NCBI GenBank assembly: GCA_015680635.1
Contig: JAABOA010000161.1
Location: 11,500 to 22,084 of the forward strand
DNA length: 10,585 nucleotides
DNA from: Lunasporangiospora selenospora
Lineage: Eukaryota; Mortierellomycota; Mortierellomycetes; Mortierellales; Mortierellaceae
Direction of reading: 5' to 3'
Shown here one piece after another: positions 8,751 through 10,585 of this stretch (position 1 is the stretch's first letter; each line of letters begins with the position of its first letter). Both the position numbers and the translations under genes were made by a program. A model generated the notes under the pieces. That model was not told where the DNA came from and did no database searches. It saw only the letters and a program-made list of their open reading frames with translations.

Positions 8751-9261
8751 CAGGATCTCACGTACACCTGCTTGGTAGCCTACCCAGGGGCCCATAGGCA
8801 TGGTTCCCTACCCAAAAGAGTCAGAGACAGCTGCACAGGACGTCGGCCATACTCCCTCTTTCCCCTCACTATCTCCTCTTAGTCTTGTTCCTGCCCCTGT
8901 TCGATGCATGGATGCACTCGAAGCAAAGAGGCAGAGGAAACAGAGGCGAACAGGTCGCACGACAGGACAAGAGCACTTCTTCTCGTGTTGTCATGGTGAA
9001 AAGAGACCATTGAGTAGTCTTGTTGGCAGTACACACATGGACAGACCTTTCCATCTCCTGGGATGACCAGAACTGGGCGCGGTCAATGGGGATGTAGGAG
9101 GAAGTGACATACAGTGTACCGAGAGCTGTGGGTGAGCGAAAGAGCAGCAGGGGTTAGTTTGTCCAATTGAAGGAGGTGAATCTCAAGGCGCTCACACTTC
9201 ACTAGCCATATGGGCCTTGGTCAAGAGGCGATGAAAAAAAAAAATATCCTGGAGAGAGATG

Positions 9262-9290
9262 CTGACTGTTGTTGCATTTATCTTGAATAG
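9262..9290 (+). other. 3' end of an intron without a visible 5' partner
   Basis: A CTGAC branch point (9262-9266), a T-rich spacer and GAATAG ending at 9290 form a normal acceptor directly before the first NAA15 exon. In frame, TAG at 9288-9290 closes the reading frame upstream. No donor preceded by NAA15-like coding sequence is seen in the window. Confidence 0.75.
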
Positions 9291-10479
9291 CACTTTAACG
9301 ACTTTACGGAGGATCAGTTTGATTTCCACATGTACTGCCTTCGCAAGATGACCTTGAGGGCCTACATCTCGTAAGATTCTCTATATTTTTTTTTTAACTT
9401 TTACTCCCCCAAGATGGAATACTTGTTTTGGAGATTAAGCAACTGACATACTTATGCTATCATACCATGCGGACCAACACCTTACTAGCCTCTTGAAGCT
9501 CGAGGATCAGTTGCGTTCGCATCCCTATTACTTCCGGGCCGCTCAAAATGCTATCCGATGCTACGTCCAGCTGTTTGACAAGCCTGATGGATCTGAGCCC
9601 GAGGAAATGGAGGGCATGACCGAGGCCGAAAAGAAGAAGTACCGCTCCAAGTTGCGCAAGGCTGAGCTCAAGGCCCAAAAGGAAGCCGAGGAGAAGAAGC
9701 AGCAGGCCAAGGAGGAGATGGCCAAGAAGGGAGGCAAGATTGATGAAGATCCCGAGGGACTCAAGTACAGCAAGACAGAGGATCCCTTGGAGGCCGCTCT
9801 CAAGTTCTTGAGACCTTTGCAAGAGTTGGCTTCGGAGAGGATTGAGACGCATTTGATGGGCTTTGAGATTTATATCCGCAAGAGTATGTATTTACTGGGT
9901 TTCCGTGGCAATGGTTTGAAAATCAAATGGACTGAGAGGCTAACTGCTAGATGGTTTGGATCGGATGAAATTATAGACAAGCTTCTCCTTGCCCTCAAGT
10001 CTCTTCTCAAGTCGGTCGCCTTGGACGCCAACCATGCTACTTTGCACGAGCAACTTGTCCGTTTTGCTCTTGCCGTTGAGAAGGCTGGCTCGTCCATCAA
10101 GCCCGCTGTCAAAACGGTGATTGACCAGCACTTGAGCACCTTGTACGGAGCCAAGGCCAACCCCCGCACCAAGGAGGGTCTGGAGGCATTCACGACCGAG
10201 TTTTTGAACAAGAACAAGGATCTCGGATCAGTGCCTCACTTGATTTCGGCCGCGATTTCCATTTCGTTGATTGGTCAACCCTCTGCGGAAAAGTCCAAGG
10301 CCAAGGCCGAGGGAATTTTGTTTTTGGTGGAGGATCAGGGCAAGTATGGAGCATCTTGTTCGTTGGAGAATTGTTTGTTGATTCAAAAGACGCTCAAGAG
10401 TTTGCGATCGAGTCGCCAAGCCGAGTTTAAGCAAAAGGCCGCGGTTTGGTTCCCCAAGGCGACAGCCTTCCAGTCTTGA
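9291..10479 (+). CDS. NAA15: C-terminal third of NAA15, NatA auxiliary subunit; 5' exons absent from the window
   Basis: NAA15 (yeast Nat1) is the ribosome-anchoring TPR scaffold of the NatA complex; with the catalytic NAA10 it acetylates N-termini of nascent proteins in the cytosol. Exons here are 9291-9370, 9489-9883 and 9977-10479, joining to 325 codons plus TGA. Residues 1-27 carry the conserved EDQFDFHMYCLRKMTLRAY motif; 28-45 continue as LLKLEDQLRSHPYYFRAA; 74-107 are a Lys/Glu-rich helical stretch as in human NAA15; 138-170 hold the IETHLMGFEIYIRK motif; the C-terminus is complete. Human NAA15 has 866 residues, so roughly the first 550 are missing. The only in-frame Met before similarity is M14 (9330), inside a conserved motif, so an independent start is unlikely. 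All joins, frames and splice sites are intact, so this is not an old, freely decaying copy. It could be a duplicated or translocated fragment, the remnant of a rearranged gene, or an assembly join. Confidence 0.88.
9371..9488 (+). other. NAA15 intron (118 nt)
   Basis: Donor GTAAGA at 9371, branch CTGAC at 9443-9447 and acceptor ACTAG ending at 9488. Joining TC with C restores Ser in RAYIS|LLKLED, matching the family alignment without a gap. Confidence 0.9.
9884..9976 (+). other. NAA15 intron (93 nt, stop-free, multiple of three)
   Basis: Donor GTATGT at 9884, branch CTAAC at 9940-9944 and acceptor TTATAG ending at 9976. Removing it joins YIRK|N|KLLLALKS, which aligns with the family without an insertion, whereas retention adds 31 residues with no stop. 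Confidence 0.88.
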
Positions 10480-10572
10480 AGAACTAAAATAACAAATCAA
10501 AACTAAACTAAACAAAAAACAAAAAAAAACAAAAACAATCAAAGTAATGAAATGGACTTTTGGTTGTTGTGA

Positions 10573-10578
10573 AATAAA
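10573..10578 (+). terminator. AATAAA polyadenylation signal of NAA15
   Basis: A perfect AATAAA lies 94 nt after the stop codon, following an A-rich 3' UTR (10486-10545). The cleavage site would fall at or beyond the window edge. Confidence 0.6.
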
Positions 10579-10585
10579 TTAAAAA

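Larger units (their letters stand above)
8440..9261. other. Intergenic region before the NAA15 exons
   Basis: There is no recognisable exon. I looked here for the TPR-encoding sequence that should precede the NAA15 exons and did not find it. The region contains the palindromes listed separately and two short frames (8800-9066 on +, 8869-9054 on -) without homology I can name. Confidence 0.5.

Noticed and set aside
8440-9261. Hidden NAA15 upstream exon (for example the Gly/Lys reading near 9210-9260)
   Set aside because: The apparent similarity rests on an A11 tract, lacks a donor site and does not continue into recognisable TPR sequence.
9460-9852. 130-codon Leu-rich minus-strand frame
   Set aside because: It is antisense to the Lys/Glu-rich NAA15 exon, where AAG/GAG codons read as Leu codons on the other strand.

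Overview
This window looks like nuclear DNA of a filamentous fungus. The introns are GT-AG with fungal branch points (CTAAC, CTGAC, CTGAT) 20 to 45 nt before the acceptor, the exons are about half GC, and long pyrimidine tracts precede a start codon. The style of the proteins suggests an early-diverging lineage such as Mortierellomycota or Mucoromycota. That placement is inference; no rRNA or marker gene is present to settle it.

Layout, all genes on the + strand. (1) 2-1345: the 3' part of a Gln/Pro/Ser-rich, largely disordered regulatory protein. Its last 67 residues resemble the C-terminal protein phosphatase 1 (PP1) docking module of the Bni4/Afr1 type. (2) 1346-2607: intergenic, ending in the pyrimidine-rich leader of the next gene. 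(3) 2608-4767: a complete three-exon AAAP-family amino acid transporter of 451 residues with about 11 membrane spans. (4) 4768-9290: about 4.5 kb with no gene I can name. It holds low-complexity tracts, two strong hairpins flanking a hammerhead-like core (5754-5850), G homopolymers, a stretch on 7498-8439 that is depleted of stops on both strands in one codon register, and several palindromes. (5) 9291-10479: three exons of the C-terminal third of NAA15, the auxiliary subunit of the NatA N-terminal acetyltransferase, complete to the stop codon. The N-terminal TPR two thirds are not found upstream, where the transporter gene already lies.

The genes do not form a functional pathway; they look like ordinary fungal neighbours. 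The points most worth a second look are the orphaned but intact NAA15 tail, its stop-free 93-nt intron, the kinase site overlapping the PP1-docking motif in the first protein, and the structured segment near 5.8 kb. I did not find a clearly new biological system.
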